A DNA stretch of 64,000 bases, taken from contig JAQFVV010000504.1 in assembly GCA_028023455.1 (NCBI GenBank), positions 1 through 64,000 on the forward strand. Direction: 5' to 3'. The notes beneath the pieces were generated by a model, which was given only the letters and a program-made list of their open reading frames with translations, made no database searches and was not told the origin of the DNA. A program made the translations under genes and the position numbers. Position 1 is the first letter of the stretch. The number at the start of each line of letters is the position of its first letter. Origin of the DNA: Epiperipatus broadwayi (taxonomy: Eukaryota; Onychophora; Udeonychophora; Euonychophora; Peripatidae). Positions 1 to 10,845 of this stretch are shown here, piece by piece.

Positions 1-151
1 CACAAATAAATAATATAGAATTAATTAAGCCAAGTAGTAATAATAATAATCAGTCAGATAATACTCTTGTGAAGGAAATTGACAATAGACCAACTTAAGA
101 AGTAATTAGTCATGAGGGTAGTTCAAATAATTCTATGGCCCCTTAAGGTTT

Positions 152-903
152 ATGAAAGTTAAACCATTTAAAAGGGAGTAATGAAAATCCCTCGGAGTTT
201 CTAAACAATTTGGATGAATTGTTTTCGATATGTTCTTTGTCTGAAAAGGAGAAAGTAGCCGTGTGTAGCAATCATTTATACGGAGTAGCTAAAGATTGGT
301 GGCAATCTCTGTTTGAGAAACCCATGACGTATGGTGATTTCAAATGTTTTATTGTCGGGAGCTTTTGGAACTCCGACAAACAGAGATTGCATTCGGTATC
401 AAATTACCCAGGATAAGTACCAAGTTAGCAAAGGCAGCTACACCAGTTTTTTCAGAAGTCAAGCCGTTCGTTTGAAGACTTTGACTGCTTGTCCATTATC
501 GGAGGGACAAATTGTCAGAATAGTTAGACACAACTTACCAAAGCATGTGGAACAGTTGTTAATAGCTGCTGACCGTGGGACAATTGAGGAAGTCTCCGAA
601 ATATTAGATGCTCTGGAAGTAGCAGAGTTATCTATTGATAATAAGTTTAGAGTAAATAGGGATAAAAATAATTACCCATTAGCAAGTCTTAGTGTCAATA
701 CTGGAGTAAAATCTCCTGGAGGCTTTAAGAGAAGTTTTAGTTATAAAGGTAGAGATAGAATGTCTCCATATTTTAAGAAAACTGTACAGTATAATACAAA
801 TAAAGATAGAAGTGAGGATTTGCATAATCAGCCTTCTACAAGTGGTGTAACTACCATTTTGAAGAGACCAGCTAATAAAACTAATAGTAAGAAGTTAAAT
901 TAG
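152..903 (+). pseudogene. gag: Gag-like region of a Ty3/gypsy retrotransposon, frameshifted
   Basis: This should encode the structural Gag protein that packages the element RNA. The reading is split over three frames. A short start lies near 152-178. A second piece runs to the stop at 414-416 and contains the tryptophan-rich stretch AKDWW. A third runs from before 331 to the stop at 901-903. The shift near 178 sits in an A-run and the second is near 390, so at least two indels are needed to connect them. The C-terminal part is basic and low in cysteine, with no CCHC zinc knuckle. The call rests mainly on position directly upstream of pol; similarity to known Gags is weak, as usual for this protein. 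Sequence before 150 contains stops in the relevant frames. Confidence 0.65.
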
Positions 904-911
904 AAAGGTCT

Positions 912-3900
912 TTGTACGTTAGTTCCTCTTTGCAAGGACCTGTTGCTAACGAAATGGGGAACGATCAGATGTGGATGCTGAATACTTTAGATCTTGATAT
1001 TGATTATTTAGAGCCCTTTACTATAGGCGAACCACCAATAACTTATCAGTGTCCCATTGTAATTTTGCATATAAATAGTATTAGAGTTGAAGCCCTAATT
1101 GACTCCGGAAGTCAAGCTTCCATATTGTCAGAGTCAATGTATCAAAATCTGGTGAGTGTAGAAAGGGATATACCTTCATTGCCAGTAAAACAAATTCAAG
1201 TAACTTTAGCAAATGGAAAGAGGACAAAGTTATCAAATAAACAAGTCTGGATTACCTTCAAAATAAATAATACAGAATTTGGGCATGTTTTTCTTATTAT
1301 GCCTGGATTAATACATGAAGCCATAATAGGAGCTGACTTCATGATTTTGAATAAATGTCAGATAGATTTTCATAATAGGATTTTTATTTGTAAAGAAGAA
1401 AGGCTTAATTTTGAATATGGTATGCATAACCTTTCTAGTCAATTATTATGCATACAGAACACATTAATTGATGCCAGCATAAAGGCTAAAATTGAACATG
1501 TTTATGCAATAAATTCTGAATTGGGTGAAAATTTATATCAATTAATGTATAATTTTAAGAATATATTCTCTAAAATTCCTGGTATAATAAAGGGATATAC
1601 CCATAGAATAAAATTGAAGAGTAATGATCCTTTCCATCAAAAGATGTACCCAATTCCTTACCAATATAAGGATGAGGTACAGAGTCAAATTGACAAAATG
1701 CTAGAGTGGGATATAATTAAGAAATGCCCTTCTCCTTACGTAAACCCATTGGTTATTGTGAAGAAGAAGGATGGCAGTATTAGAGTATGCTTGGATGCTC
1801 GTATGTTAAATAATGTAACTATACCAGAGCGTGATATTCCTCCACCTGTACATGAGCTCTTAACTAAATTTCACAAGAGGTCAATTTTCTCTACATTTGA
1901 TCTGACAGCTAGTTATTGGCAAATACCACTGCATGAGAGTGATCAGCAATATACTGCATTTAGATTTCAAGGCCAGTCGTATGTTTTCAGACGGATGCCT
2001 TTTGGTCTCATTAATAGTGGTGCTGGTTTGATCAGATGTTTAGACATGATTTTTTCGAAACAATTGAAAGAGAAAATCATCATGTATGTGGATGATATAG
2101 TTATTGCTTCTGATAGTTTACATGAGCATATCCAACATTTAAAATTATTTTTTACTGAGTGTCAGATGCAAAATGTTAAAATAAATATGGAAAAATGTTC
2201 AATAGCAGCTAAAGAAATTACTTTTCTAGGTCATTTAATAAATGAGCATGGAATCCAACCCCATCCTGAAAAGATTGCAGCTATTCAACATTTTCCCATC
2301 CCAAAAACAGTAAAACAGTTAAAATCATTTTTCGGATTGTGTAATTATTATAATAGGTTTTATAAAAATTTCGCGGAAGATACTATAAACTTATCTAAAT
2401 TATTAAAGAAAACTGAAAAATGGAAATGGACTGCTGAACATGACCATGAATTTAATATAATTAAAAGTAAATTTTTAAAACACGTAATTTTAATGTATCC
2501 TGACTTTAGTAAAACATTTTATGTGCAGACAGATAGTAGTTACTATGGTCTGGGAGTAGTGTTGTATCAGCTCGATGAGGATCAGGTACCTCATGTGTTG
2601 TACTTCTTAAGCCGTCATTTAAGAGGTGCTGAGTTGAATTACACTATTACTGAAAAGGAAACCCTAGCTGTTGTTTGGGCTTTTCAGAAATTACGCCAAT
2701 TTTTATTGGGATCAGAAGTAATTGTGCTGACCGACCATAGAAGCTTGGAGTTTTTGAACAAAAGCTACCTCAGTAATGAGAGACTTGTTAGGTGGAGCTT
2801 GTATCTCCAGCAGTTCAACTATAGAGTTATCTATATTGAAGGGAGACAGAATATCCCTGCTGATATTCTTAGCCGCCACCCTATTTGTCTGTTGTCCCAA
2901 CATCCTAATGCTCAAAATATAATTATTAGTAGTGTGGATGTAGACAGGGATGAATCTATAGTAGATGATTATAATAATCTTACTATGATTCAAGGTCAGG
3001 ATCATAAATTAAATAGAATCATGACTATCTTAAATAATCATGATAATAAAAATAGTAAGAATAAAACTATTAAAAGGATTTTTAGCAAGTATAAGATGTA
3101 TCAGAATTTACTTATGTACAATTTAAATTCAAATCAGGGGGAATCATGGAGGATAGTTGTACCTGACTCCATGATTGACAAATTAATTATGTATGTACAT
3201 TGTAGTTATGGTCACTATGGTGCACCAAAGATTATGTACGTATTAAAATCTATTTTTTATTGGGATAAAATGTATAAGCGTGTCATAAGGAAAATTAAAA
3301 CATGTTCTACTTGCTTGAAATCTAAATATTGTAACAAATCATATGTTGGTATGATGCAGCCAATTATTCCAAATCAAATTAATGAATTGTTGGCTATTGA
3401 TTTTTATGGGCCTTTACCACCATTTAAACAACAGAAATTTATTTTAGTAGCTTATGATGTATTCAGTAAGTTTGTAGCAGCATATCCTGTGCCTAAAACT
3501 AGTGCACATTTTGTTATAAAATGCATGCTGAATTATCAGTTTCCATTAGTAGGAAAACCAAAAATTATATTAACAGATCATGCTACTGCTTTTATATCGA
3601 ATAGATGGAATGAGTGGATTCAGGGTCAAGACCTCAAACATGTTATGAGCTCCATAAGAAACCCTCAATCTAATCCATGCGAACGTGTTATGCGGGAGCT
3701 TAGTCGATTGTTTAGGGTGTATGTAGCTGATAATCATAAGAAGTGGGTGCAAAAACTCCCTGAGGTTATTAACTATATTAATAGTACGTATAATGAGTCC
3801 ACTGGTTTCACTCCTATTCGTTTGCATTATGGGAAACATGAGCCCTTATTAATTAGAACGCCTATACCGATTGTAAGAGAACCAATTGATAGGGATGAGG

Positions 3901-4184
3901 ATAATAATCAAGCTAAAGTAAAGCTTCATATTATGGGTGCTAAAAGAGTAAAGAAAGCCCATAATAAACCACATCCATTTAAAATTAATGATTTAGTTCT
4001 GGTTAGAACACCCCATGTTAGCAACCTACAAAGAAATCAATTTAAAAAATTTCTTAGTCTATATGAAGGTCCATATAGAATATCTTGCAAAGTAGGAGAG
4101 AATGCGTTTATGTTAACCACACCAGATGGGGAAAAGGGAACTTATAATGCAAGGAGCCTAATTCCATTTCCATCTGAGATGTGA
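912..4184 (+). CDS. pol: Ty3/gypsy Pol polyprotein (protease, RT, RNase H, integrase)
   Basis: This encodes the enzymes that copy and integrate an LTR retrotransposon. The frame opens after a stop at 888-890, overlaps the gag end by about 13 nt in the -1 frame, and its first ATG is at 954. Counting residues from 912, the aspartic protease motif DSGSQ is at 64-68. The RT has KKDGSIRVCLDARMLN with D295, FDLTASYWQIP with D330, and YVDD at 392-395. The RNase H has TDSS (D541), TEKE (580-583) and TDH (D608). The integrase zinc finger has H763, H768, C798 and C801, followed by D830, D889 and E924. The integrase ending SNPCERVMREL gives D-x34-E, one residue shorter than the common gypsy spacing. About 1,090 codons are free of stops and all key residues are present, so the enzyme part looks intact although gag is broken. 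No env frame follows. Expression would need frameshifting, reinitiation or the lost upstream frame. Confidence 0.95.
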   Translation: MYVSSSLQGPVANEMGNDQMWMLNTLDLDIDYLEPFTIGEPPITYQCPIVILHINSIRVEALIDSGSQASILSESMYQNLVSVERDIPSLPVKQIQVTLANGKRTKLSNKQVWITFKINNTEFGHVFLIMPGLIHEAIIGADFMILNKCQIDFHNRIFICKEERLNFEYGMHNLSSQLLCIQNTLIDASIKAKIEHVYAINSELGENLYQLMYNFKNIFSKIPGIIKGYTHRIKLKSNDPFHQKMYPIPYQYKDEVQSQIDKMLEWDIIKKCPSPYVNPLVIVKKKDGSIRVCLDARMLNNVTIPERDIPPPVHELLTKFHKRSIFSTFDLTASYWQIPLHESDQQYTAFRFQGQSYVFRRMPFGLINSGAGLIRCLDMIFSKQLKEKIIMYVDDIVIASDSLHEHIQHLKLFFTECQMQNVKINMEKCSIAAKEITFLGHLINEHGIQPHPEKIAAIQHFPIPKTVKQLKSFFGLCNYYNRFYKNFAEDTINLSKLLKKTEKWKWTAEHDHEFNIIKSKFLKHVILMYPDFSKTFYVQTDSSYYGLGVVLYQLDEDQVPHVLYFLSRHLRGAELNYTITEKETLAVVWAFQKLRQFLLGSEVIVLTDHRSLEFLNKSYLSNERLVRWSLYLQQFNYRVIYIEGRQNIPADILSRHPICLLSQHPNAQNIIISSVDVDRDESIVDDYNNLTMIQGQDHKLNRIMTILNNHDNKNSKNKTIKRIFSKYKMYQNLLMYNLNSNQGESWRIVVPDSMIDKLIMYVHCSYGHYGAPKIMYVLKSIFYWDKMYKRVIRKIKTCSTCLKSKYCNKSYVGMMQPIIPNQINELLAIDFYGPLPPFKQQKFILVAYDVFSKFVAAYPVPKTSAHFVIKCMLNYQFPLVGKPKIILTDHATAFISNRWNEWIQGQDLKHVMSSIRNPQSNPCERVMRELSRLFRVYVADNHKKWVQKLPEVINYINSTYNESTGFTPIRLHYGKHEPLLIRTPIPIVREPIDRDEDNNQAKVKLHIMGAKRVKKAHNKPHPFKINDLVLVRTPHVSNLQRNQFKKFLSLYEGPYRISCKVGENAFMLTTPDGEKGTYNARSLIPFPSEM

Positions 4185-4977
4185 GTTATAATTTCAAAGT
4201 AATATGAATAAATATTTTAATGTCATGTTTAAATATAATGCTTGACATAAAGAAATAATTTATTATATAATAAATTAGCATAGTGAATAAAGTTTTAGTT
4301 GAAGAAATTTACAAAATATGTAAATGACAGTTTAAAAAGAAATAAGTTTTGTCAGAATGACTAAATAAAAGTGGAATTAGCTATTACAATAGATATTTTA
4401 AAGCAAAAAGCTAAACAATAAGGTTAGAGAGTATAAAACTCATATGTTTAAAGTACTTATAAGTGGATCTTATGAAGGATTAATGTATAATATGGTAGTG
4501 ATCATAAAATTGATTAATCTTAAGGGATCAGGTTAATCTCTTTAAAAGAGAAATATGTAGATTTGTTAAATGATAATCTATAAGATTGCTAATGAAATTA
4601 GCAATAAGTTATAAATAAAATACATAGAGTAGTTTAAAATATAGTATTAACTATAATAATATGTATTTTTAGTAGCTTATGTAAAGGTGTATTTAAAAGA
4701 ATTTAAATACTTGATATTTGTAGAAATATTAGAGAAATAAAGGTAACCTAATTAAAAGATAAGGAAGGAGAAGTGAAACTTAATCCATAAAGTAAAAGAA
4801 AGTCATTGTAGTTTATTTAAAAGTGTTTTCTTAGTGAGATTTAAAATGATATTTCAATGCTTTATAAAACTTTGTGATAGAATGATTTATTATAATGTTT
4901 AGATGATAAGAAAGATAAAATTGATCAATGTGGAGTAAAGATGATAAAGATGAATGTTAAATTTAAAATTTTATCCG
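4185..4977 (+). other. Noncoding 3' region of the gypsy element
   Basis: About 0.8 kb of very AT-rich sequence lies between the pol stop and the purine tract. I see no open frame of useful length and nothing resembling an envelope protein, so the element is env-less or has lost it completely. Confidence 0.6.
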
Positions 4978-4986
4978 AAGGAGGGG
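4978..4986 (+). promoter_or_regulatory. Candidate polypurine tract for plus-strand priming
   Basis: The purine run AAGGAGGGGAA is the only G-rich run downstream of pol. It is followed within a few bases by TGTGCCCTT, which looks like an LTR start. Its position after pol and before a TG is what LTR elements require. A second LTR is not in the window, so this cannot be confirmed by comparison. Confidence 0.5.
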
Positions 4987-5888
4987 AATATGTGCCCTTT
5001 TGTATGGGTCACCATTTAAGTTTTGTGCTAATCTAGTAGAAAATTTTAAATTTAAGAAGTATTTTAAATGTGTGATGTTGACTTTGCTTGTGGTAATGTT
5101 ACCATAAGTTTAATTAGAGCAATCTATGAGTATTTGATATGTGAATTGTGTTGGTATTGAGAAGATATTTAAAAATGATGATGATTATGATGTAATACTG
5201 CATTAATAAATTTAATGACAAATGTTTGAAGCTAAAGTATTTAAAAGACAAGTTAAAATTAGACAAAGATATTTATTTAATTTAAAATATATGTTAAAAG
5301 TGAATAGAAATATTTTAAATTATAAGTACTTAAATTGAGATTAATATTTGATTTTAATCATATCAAATAATTATTTTAAAATCTGATGTAATATCTTATT
5401 TATTTTTAAAAATAAATATTTATTTTAAAAAAGCAATTGTTAAGTTATTTTTAGATTATGGGAAGCGTTTCTTGTATTGTAAAAAACAGATGTTAATTAG
5501 AGATACACACACACATGCTTGGAAGCTTTCTCATAAAGTTGCAAAAACTATTTTAAAATTATGTTGTGAAATTTATAAATAATACGTGAGTTATCACGAG
5601 ATAAAAATAAAAGATATTAATGTAGAATATTAAATCTGATTTTTAAAAATATTGTCTTAAAAATATAACGTATTTAAAAAGATTTAGTTTATTTTAAATG
5701 ATCTTATAAAAGTTAAGATTTAAATCAAGTGAGAAAGAATATTTTAAAAAATGTTTGATAGATTTGAATAAACGATAAAATTATTTTTAAAATGTGATAA
5801 TATTAAATATTAAATAAGTCATTATTTTATTTTTAATAGTGTGTTAGTAAATATGTAAATAAGCTAGAAAGTTTGATTGTTTAAATGT

Positions 5889-5950
5889 ACCAATCAGATA
5901 AGGAGTTTCTGGCAGTATAAAAGCTGGATTCAATTGTTGAAGGGGGCTCT
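5889..5950 (+). promoter_or_regulatory. CCAAT and TATA core promoter, probably the LTR promoter
   Basis: ACCAATCAG at about 5889-5897 is followed by CAGTATAAAAGC with the TATA T at 5916. Transcription would start near 5946, in the pyrimidine-containing GGGGGCTCTCT stretch. It lies about 930 bp into the candidate LTR, a reasonable U3/R boundary. A short hairpin with arms around CGCTCTTA and TAAGAGTG follows at roughly 6011-6045 and could lie in the transcript leader. Confidence 0.5.
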
Positions 5951-6154
5951 CTATAATTAAATTTCTAAGTTAATCGTGCTATTGAGAAAATAGCTAAGTA
6001 AATTTATAAACGCTCTTAAAATCAGTTTTAAAATCATAAGAGTGTTATTGTATATAATTTTATAATTTTTTTTAAATGATAAGTATGCAGTAGAAACTTA
6101 ATAATTCCCTATTGGTCTTCTCAATATCGAAACTCAATTTACGTACGAATAATC

Positions 6155-6331
6155 ATGGAAACATCACGTATCGGAGAAATATATCAGAAACTTTATGCTA
6201 GAAAAATAACAGACGCTGGATTAGTACATAAAACTACGAGATGGAGAAAAGTAGTATTTTGGACTATAAATAGTATTAAAAAGTTTAAATTACTATTGTC
6301 TATTATAAATAGATATTTAAAAGAAATATGA
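6155..6331 (+). CDS. Short unassigned ORF downstream of the LTR promoter
   Basis: This frame of 58 codons starts at ATGG and begins METSRIGEIYQKLYARK. Its codon make-up is less AT-biased than the flanks and it lies about 210 bp downstream of the TATA-driven start. I do not recognise the product. It could be a leader ORF of the retroelement, a first exon of a host gene using the LTR promoter, or chance. Confidence 0.2.
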   Translation: METSRIGEIYQKLYARKITDAGLVHKTTRWRKVVFWTINSIKKFKLLLSIINRYLKEI

Positions 6332-9240
6332 ATACTTCTATAGAAAGAAAGTATTTTTGCAGATTTTTAAAAAATAAAATGTATATCTTAAGTAAAGATA
6401 TAAGAAGTAGTAATTTTAATAAATACATGCCTTGTTAAGTCTTTGTGCTTAAAAGACTAAATATTGACGATTTGAAAAGGCAAATAGATTATAAATATGA
6501 TTATTTAAAATCGTAATATAATAAAATTATTATATTGAAGTAATCTAAAACGCTGGACGTTATAGATGGAAAAAATAGATTCTTACCTAGATATATTGTT
6601 TTGAAAAAAAATGCGCAAGTAATACATGGATGTCCAAACCAAATCAAGTCAAACTAAGCCAAGCAAGCCAAGTTGATTAAAATAATTCAATGTAAAATAA
6701 TTTATAAACTATAAATTAATTTTGAAATAATAATTTTAAATAATATTGTATGAAGAACTGGATCCAGAGAAAGAACTTATAAACTATTTTTTAATTTTAT
6801 TTTGTTTTCTTGTGGGAACTTATTTTTTTTAAAAAAAGAACGTTACCATTTTTATATAAACTTTCAAGAAACACGTGATACAACGGAACAGGAAATAGTG
6901 TTCTATTGACTTTATACGTAGGATATTTGTTAGAACTTTTATGGTAGAACAAAAGTCGTCGCTGGAATACGTAATATAATCTTTTATTTTATTTATTTAA
7001 CATAAAATTTAAAATATTATTAAACTATTAAAAGTAGGTTAGGTACATTTATTAAATAATAACTTAAAAATAATATAATAATTAATTACATAAATTTATT
7101 TTTATAATTAATATAACACAGAATATTCTAATGAATGTTTATGAGTATAAATGTGAATGATTTTTATTTTATGAAGCTGCAAATTCCGAAGAATGCTGGA
7201 TAGCAGATTGGACATTATTATTATTATGGTAAAAACATTGTATAATGATTTTAATGAATTTAATATGTTTTTTCTTTAGATCAACCAAATATTATGTTTT
7301 GTGGAATGAATGTATAGATATTTTAAGAAAACACATACATTATATTGGCAACGAACTTTATTAAAATATGCATAAGTTTTAATCTATAATATCAACATGA
7401 TACAACATTACATAAGAAGCTTAGAAATAATTATATGATTCTTTCATAAATAAATTTTGATATTTTATTATGTTATAGTATTAGAATTATATTTATTCTT
7501 TATTTAGGTAATTATTTTTATTATTTGCAAGATAAGAATAGGATTTCCCTAAAAGACTCTATTTTTTTTGTATTTTGTTTTATTAAATAAGTTAAGTTAC
7601 GTTATGGGTAGAAGCTTATATTTGGATTGAAGTTTATTAAGTATAGACGATGTAGTATAGGTAATTTGGATGATGAATATTTTATTTAAAGTTGATGTTT
7701 GTTTTCCGGAAATTTTAGATAAGTTTAGAATATGTTTTATAGATAGAAATTATTAGAAAGGATTAAAATAACACATAAAGTAAAGTAATGATTTTTACAT
7801 AGAAAAGAATCATAGAATTTATCTAAGGTAATGCTTTATGAATTTGAAATTGATAAATGATTTAAATAATAGTATTTGAACAGTACAGATATGTAATGCA
7901 TATTTGATAAAACATATAACAGGAATTACATTAAGTAAAGTATAATTACAGTCAATTATTTGTTTTACATTACAAAGATACATTAATTTTATAAAGCTAT
8001 TAAGCAATGCTAATAATAAAGTAAATATATGATAATACATTATAAATGGTAATATTTAATTAATGTAACTATTTAATTAGTAGAGCTTCATTGTTTACAC
8101 ATGCTACATAAATAATTTTGACATATATTATTATTTGTAATGGAAGTTTATTAACATTTATTTTAAAATCTAAGTTTTGAAAACATACTATAATATTATT
8201 AGTATAGTATTTGAAGAATGTATAATTGCTTGTTAAGCACATGAATTAGTAACAGTATAAACTTCTTGTATTTGTAATTTCTTATTTTATTTTTATTTAT
8301 TTTCTTAAATTCTAAAACTGTAAATAGTGTAAATAAATTCTTATTTGAAGTTATTGTAAATAAATTTGTTAATTTGTTTTAAAAGTGTGTCGAGTTTTCA
8401 TTATTTTTCACCACAGCATTTTGACATCAGATGATTTGAAATAAACATAATATTTGTACAAAAATGAATTTGTTATTATTATTTAGAAATGAATACAATA
8501 TTTGCTTAACATTATTTTATAAGAATTGATTGACATGAACAGAAAATATTGCAATGGTCATAAGATGATTATAATGCACATTATAAGAATACAGTATTGT
8601 TTATTGCCACGGATTATTAAGTATAAGATTTTGATCTATTCCAAAATTAAGATACCATATGAAATAAAAGATATACATATGATTGTTTATTCATTTAATG
8701 ATTGATTATATCATAGAAATAGATGAGATTAAATTACACTCTAAGATTAGTATTATTTATTATTATTATTTAAATAAGTTAGGTGTATTTAAGTTTGATA
8801 TAAAATCCCACATCATACTTATTTACATGAGTTATTATTATTTTAAAACAGCTTAGAAGAACCTGAGATTATTTAATTATATTTTAAGTTAAAAGATTAG
8901 TATTTATTTTAATATTATTAAAGATAATTTATTTCACTTAAAAGTCATAAGAATGCTATAGATGTAGTGGTAAGATGATAAGGTAGTGGTAGTATTCTTA
9001 TGCCATTGAGACAGTATCTTGGGAGATATTGACTCAGTGTAAATCTGCTTATTACTTTGTAACTTTACTTCACAGTCTCATAATTTTATTAAATACTTAT
9101 TTAATTAGTATAATATAGAACTATATTGATTTTGATGATTGATAATAAATTTAATTAAGATATGATAATATAAAAGTATATTAAAGATAGATATGCAAAT
9201 TTTAATTAAGCATAATAATGTAACTGAGCTAGTTGTATTT
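6332..9240. other. AT-rich sequence without recognised genes
   Basis: The stretch is dominated by A/T runs and short ATT repeats. The motif CGCTGGA recurs near 6.2, 6.55 and 6.97 kb against a CpG-poor background. No coding frame with protein-like composition was seen on either strand. Confidence 0.5.
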
Positions 9241-9282
9241 TAAACTATTTTACATATCAAGAAGTAAGGGTACAATATATAT

Positions 9283-9325
9283 TGTAACCCAACTGGTTAC
9301 ATTAGCACACTATAATATAGTGTGC
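9283..9325. repeat. Two adjacent short palindromes
   Basis: The first, TGTAACCCAACTGGTTACA at 9283-9301, has perfect 7-bp inverted arms and a 5-nt centre. The second, at 9305-9325, has arms GCACACTATA and TATAGTGTGC around one base. A near-inverse of the first arm, GGGTACAAT, lies just to the left at 9268-9276. The termini match those of the 3.4-kb element at 57301-60746. Confidence 0.8.
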
Positions 9326-9697
9326 ACATATATATATATAAAGTAAAGGAAAAGTAGAAATAAACACAGACAAAAATTGTAGTAGATATTTCTACATCTA
9401 TTGAAATAAAAAAATAATAAATAATAATTCTGATTTAAAATATTGTTTTAGAAATTAAACTTTTAAAAGGTTCAAATAAAAAATAATATTTTTATTCTGA
9501 TTTTGAAAATTTAAAAATAAGCATGTTTTCTGATAATTGTAAAAATGTCTATTTTTGAAATCTATTAATTAATTGGTAAAATTTTATTATCTGAGTAAAA
9601 ACATGTATGTATATTTTGAAGGATTAAAGTTAATTGAAATCAACTTTTTCCAATCACACTTTGATAAAAATTTCAAGCTTGTTTTCAAAAGGATTAG

Positions 9698-9767
9698 ATA
9701 GACTGAAAACACACTATGTTTTTTTTTTTTTTTCCATATGTCATAGACTGAAAACACACTGTGTTTT
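9698..9767 (+). repeat. Short direct duplication with a poly-T spacer
   Basis: The unit ATAGACTGAAAACACACT occurs at about 9698 and again at about 9743, each followed by RTGTTTTT. The first copy runs into a T-run of about 16 bases. This looks like slippage or a small tandem duplication. Confidence 0.8.
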
Positions 9768-10845
9768 TATCACCTGACCCAACCAAGGTTATAAAAAAAT
9801 TGATAAAAAAAATACCAGTTTTGCTTGCAGTTTTATAAGAGCCAGAAGAGTCTGGTTTGAATATTTTAAGCAGTGGCCAACTAGGCCAACTGCAAAGTCT
9901 GGCTACTAAACATTTTTTGAGTAAGTGGCAATTAGTTCACCAAAATAGATAGATGCACTTTGTTGTTGGCTGTAGCAGACAGTTGGCAAAATAGCTACCA
10001 TGATCTGATGTAGCTGAAGGCAGGACAATTCACAGGTGTTTTGATTTACTTGAAGCTGGGTTACTTCTAAATCAATAGCCTGAACAAATGAGGACAAAAT
10101 AGCTTGTTGACCTGAAGATTACCAAATCCTAATCTAAGTGGAACCAACTGCAAAACAACCCTACCTGGACTATACCAATGAGAAACCAGCAAGCTCACCA
10201 AGATAAATCTACCAGAATTGTCCAAGAGAAACTATCAGTGGATGAAGATTTAATAATATGTATGTTATTTCAGCTATATGCAGAAAAGCATATTATTTTA
10301 AAATAATTTATATAAAAATAGACAAATATAGAACAATATGGACTTTAAAATCTATATATTTTAAAAGAATATAAAATAATATTGCTTGAATAATAATTAA
10401 GAGTCAAGAATAATTAATTGACCATCTGGTTTTAAAGGTAAAAAAAAACATTTTTGAACAATAATCCTCTGGACATAATTTTTTTAAAAATTATATTAAA
10501 AAAAATCGATGATTCTATAATTTAAATTTAAAAGTGTTGATAATTAATTAATCAACAAGTCCTGTCAAAAATTGTCTTTATGTTTTAAAAGAAAAAAAAA
10601 GTTGATAGTATTTATTTGTTTTAAGAAAGTAATCGATAAAGAGTGGAACTTACTATAAAATAAGGAAAGCAATTTATACATTTTCAACAAAGAATAATTG
10701 TGAAAATAACTTTTATTATTATAACAAGTATGTAAATTTTATATATATATTTAAAATGAAATTTGTAATTATAAAAATTAAATTTTTTTATTGTTTTGAC
10801 AAAATTAAATTTGTTATATGAAGAATCTATGCAATTCACTATATT

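Larger units (their letters stand above)
4990..9301 (+). repeat. Candidate long 3' LTR of the gypsy element (right end unresolved)
   Basis: The sequence begins TGTGCCCTT just after the purine tract. Two possible ends are visible. AAGGGTACA at 9266-9274 is nearly the inverse of the start, and TGGTTACA ends at 9301. It contains a CCAAT/TATA promoter near 5.9 kb. Either end would give an LTR above 4 kb, which is unusually long. A shorter LTR ending near 6.1 kb followed by flanking DNA is equally possible. The 5' LTR lies left of the window, so the boundary cannot be set here. Between 6.35 and 9.24 kb I see only AT-rich sequence without a credible ORF. Confidence 0.3.

Noticed and set aside
2712-3839. 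Minus-strand ORFs opposite pol
   Set aside because: Shadows of the pol reading frame, without independent motifs.
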